Part shown: piece after piece, positions 62,275 to 64,000 of the stretch | Numbering within the stretch: the stretch's first letter is position 1 | Layout: every line of letters starts with the position of its first letter | Source of the DNA: Caldilineaceae bacterium | GTDB lineage: Bacteria > Chloroflexota > Anaerolineae > Caldilineales > Caldilineaceae | Length of the DNA: 64,000 bases | Assembly: GCA_022821585.1 (NCBI GenBank) | Contig: JAJEDI010000053.1 | Span: 30,904-94,903 of the forward strand | Direction of reading: 5' to 3' | Made by a program: the position numbers and the translations under genes | Notes under the pieces: generated by a model | What the model was told of the DNA's origin: nothing | The model's input: the letters and a program-made list of their open reading frames with translations, nothing else | Database searches by the model: none

Positions 62275-63548
62275 ACCCCATCCTCCTCAAACCGCCGCAG
62301 CATCAGACATGAGTTGTGGCCGCCGAAACCAAAACTATTGCTCATTGTCACTGCGACGTCTGCCTGCACAGACCGTAACGGCGTGTAGTTCAGATCGCAC
62401 GACGGATCGGGGTTGTCCAGATTGATGGTTGGCGGAATGACGCCCTCTTCGATCGTCTTGAGGCAGACAATCGCCTCAATCGCTCCGGCCGCTCCCAACA
62501 GGTGCCCAAGCATCGATTTTGTGCTGCTGATGTTCACGTTGTAAGCGTGCTCGCCCAACGCCCGTTTGATTGCCTTCGTTTCCCCCGGGTCATTGAGTTC
62601 CGTGCTCGTTCCATGAGCATTGACGTAGTTCACATCCGTGCGCTTCACCCCGTAGCTCTCGGCTTTGCGCAGGGCCATGTTCATCGCATCTTCGGCGCCC
62701 TGGCCGTTGAAGTGGGGCGCGGCCATATGATACGCATCGGCGCTGTTGCCGTAGCCGATTACCTCTGCATAGATCTGGGCATCGCGGGCTAATGCATGCT
62801 CGAGCGACTCCAGAATCAGAATTGCACTCCCCTCGCTCATCACAAAGCCATCCCGGTCACTGTCAAACGGGCGGCAGGCCGCCGAAGGATCGTCGTTGCG
62901 CTGGCTCATGGCCCCCATAATGTCAAAACCGGCCATGATGATCGGCAGCAGAGCGGCCTCCGCGCCGCCTGTGACCATCACCTGTGCGTCGCCGCGCCGG
63001 ATCACCTCAAAGGCCTCACCGGTTGCTGCCGTGCCGCTGGCGCAGGCGTTCACCACCGAAAAGTTGGGGCCCCGAAAATCATAGAGAATCGCGATCTTCC
63101 CGGCCGCACTGTCCACCAGCATATTTGGAATCAGAAACGGACTTACTTTGCGCAGGCCGCGCTTCTCCGTCAATCTGAAATTGTCGAGCAGAGAAGTGAG
63201 GCCGCCGATCCCGCTGGCGATCAGCACTCCAATATCAGTTGGCGTCTCCCTGCTGAGATCGATCCCGCTGTCGGTGAGCGCCTGCTCCGTTGCCACAAGG
63301 GCATACTGAATGTAAGGATCAAGGCGGCGGGCCTCTTTCCGGTCCATATAGTTCTTTGGTTCGAAGCCCTTCAGCTCACCTGCAAAGCGGGTATTCAATT
63401 CGCTGGTGTCGAATTTTGTGACCGTTTCAATGCCTGACCGACCTTCCAGCAGGGCATCCCACGTCTCATCAGCTGTCAGGCCCAGAGGTGTCAACGCACC
63501 GATGCCGGTGATCACGACTCGCCGCGGCTGACCATTGCTACTGTACAT
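62271..63548 (-). CDS. fabF: 3-oxoacyl-ACP synthase II
   Basis: Elongating ketosynthase, 425 aa, close to the E. coli FabF length. Catalytic C169 in VVNACASGTAATG, His residues in NAHGTSTELNDPGETKAIK and TKSMLGHLLGAAGAIEA, and the C-terminal SNSFGFGGHN. It is the promoter-proximal gene of the minus-strand cluster and is translationally coupled to fabH through an ATGA-type overlap. Confidence 0.94.
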   Translation of the reverse strand: MYSSNGQPRRVVITGIGALTPLGLTADETWDALLEGRSGIETVTKFDTSELNTRFAGELKGFEPKNYMDRKEARRLDPYIQYALVATEQALTDSGIDLSRETPTDIGVLIASGIGGLTSLLDNFRLTEKRGLRKVSPFLIPNMLVDSAAGKIAILYDFRGPNFSVVNACASGTAATGEAFEVIRRGDAQVMVTGGAEAALLPIIMAGFDIMGAMSQRNDDPSAACRPFDSDRDGFVMSEGSAILILESLEHALARDAQIYAEVIGYGNSADAYHMAAPHFNGQGAEDAMNMALRKAESYGVKRTDVNYVNAHGTSTELNDPGETKAIKRALGEHAYNVNISSTKSMLGHLLGAAGAIEAIVCLKTIEEGVIPPTINLDNPDPSCDLNYTPLRSVQADVAVTMSNSFGFGGHNSCLMLRRFEEDGV

Positions 63549-63754
63549 GCGCGTCTATTCCATGTGAACATCCCGACTCGGGCAAGTAGCGACTATTCAC
63601 CCTCGTCGTCAGCCCACCTAACTGTAGAAAAATTCGACTCTGTCCGTACACTCTACTATAACACAAAGACTGATAAATCGTTGCGCTTCCTTATAGTCAG
63701 CGACACTGAGTCGAATCTGATTGCGCAAAAGGCGCTCGCGCGCGGCAGGGGAGT
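63549..63754. other. Upstream region of fabF
   Basis: About 200 bp between fabF and the terminal repeat. It holds the -10-like element listed and no gene that I can recognise. Confidence 0.42.
63655..63663 (-). promoter_or_regulatory. Extended -10 upstream of fabF
   Basis: On the minus strand TGTTATAGT (TG, one base, TATAGT), about 105 nt before the fabF start. No clear -35 accompanies it. Confidence 0.42.
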
Positions 63755-64000
63755 GTGCATCCCAAAATGACGGTACACTCTCGTGGAATTTTGGTAACGA
63801 CGAACCTATGTCTGGTCCTCACATCCCTCCTCAATCTCTTGCCCACTCTCTTACCGCTAACTACTGACCACTGCAGTTGGGCGGTCGGGCCTATTCGGCC
63901 CTCCCTTGTGGGGGGGGGGCCCCCCCCCCCCCCCCCCCCCCCCACAAAAAACCCCCCCCGCCAGCGGGCGGGGATGTGAGGGGGGCCCACCAAAAAAAAT
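63755..64000. repeat. Second, truncated copy of the 19157-19608 repeat, ending in homopolymer
   Basis: Begins with GTGCATCCCAAAATG as in the first copy. 124 bp later it has GGGCGGTCGGGCCTATTCGG and then the G-run that in the first copy is a 7-G stem. Here the sequence dissolves into about ten G and a long C run, followed by A- and C-rich low-complexity bases. I read this as an assembly end inside a repeat rather than real sequence beyond about 63910. Confidence 0.62.

Overview
The window reads as about 64 kb of a GC-rich (roughly 60 %) chromosome from an uncultivated bacterium. The best guess is Chloroflexota (Caldilineae/Anaerolineae-like), probably a metagenome-assembled contig. This is an inference from gene style: an AmaP-like gene beside scpB, a YfhO-type membrane protein, paired Uma2 genes, a FabH with a basic C-terminal tail, many PhyH oxygenases and SH3 lipoproteins. 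No rRNA or other decisive phylogenetic marker is present. The right end runs into a homopolymer-rich stretch inside a dispersed repeat, which looks like an assembly break.

Layout. 0-3 kb: glycerol dehydrogenase and a family I CoA-transferase. 3-7 kb: three minus-strand surface-polysaccharide genes (polyprenyl glycosylphosphotransferase and two GT4 enzymes). 7-16 kb: a minus-strand carbohydrate-uptake locus (lipoprotein solute-binding protein, two permeases, an unknown protein, a PhyH oxygenase, a glycoside-hydrolase-like protein, a TIM-barrel isomerase and a GNAT), with no ABC ATPase. 16-21 kb: an SH3/DUF7282-like lipoprotein, DinB, a MITE-like repeat and a Cys-type sulfatase. 22-26.5 kb: VOC protein, E2 and E3 of a 2-oxoacid dehydrogenase without E1, a MntA/HepT pair whose HepT frame is broken, and a hotdog thioesterase. 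26.5-34 kb: ScpB and AmaP-like, YfhO, GT2, and an ANTAR regulator with a PdtaS-like kinase. 34-36.7 kb: tRNA-Pro(CGG), PhyH and a Gfo/Idh/MocA oxidoreductase. 37-41 kb: an asymmetric heterodimeric ABC exporter. 41-46 kb: cyclophilin, a tandem duplication of uma2 carrying the start of the neighbouring CoA-transferase gene, the intact CaiB/BaiF transferase and a DUF898-like membrane protein. 46-49 kb: selD with an in-frame UGA and SECIS-like hairpin, hsp20, and a decayed gene. 49-57 kb: dnaE, rhaA and rhaB. 57-63.5 kb: three PhyH genes and an MDR dehydrogenase directly downstream of fabH and fabF.

Together the genes suggest a heterotroph that takes up and dismantles complex and perhaps sulfated glycans (ABC importer, GH-like protein, sulfatase, rhamnose isomerase and kinase, sugar isomerase, MocA oxidoreductase). 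It also makes surface polysaccharide and carries an unusual density of Fe(II)/2-oxoglutarate PhyH oxygenases (five in 64 kb).

The strongest unexpected signals are: SelD as a probable selenoprotein whose N-terminal 25 codons are hidden behind UGA; a ~0.93 kb tandem duplication leaving a caiB fragment; a broken HepT antitoxin/toxin partner; a 452-bp inverted-repeat-bounded element with a second partial copy at the contig end; and a FabF-FabH-PhyH-MDR-PhyH-PhyH cluster with no obvious described counterpart.
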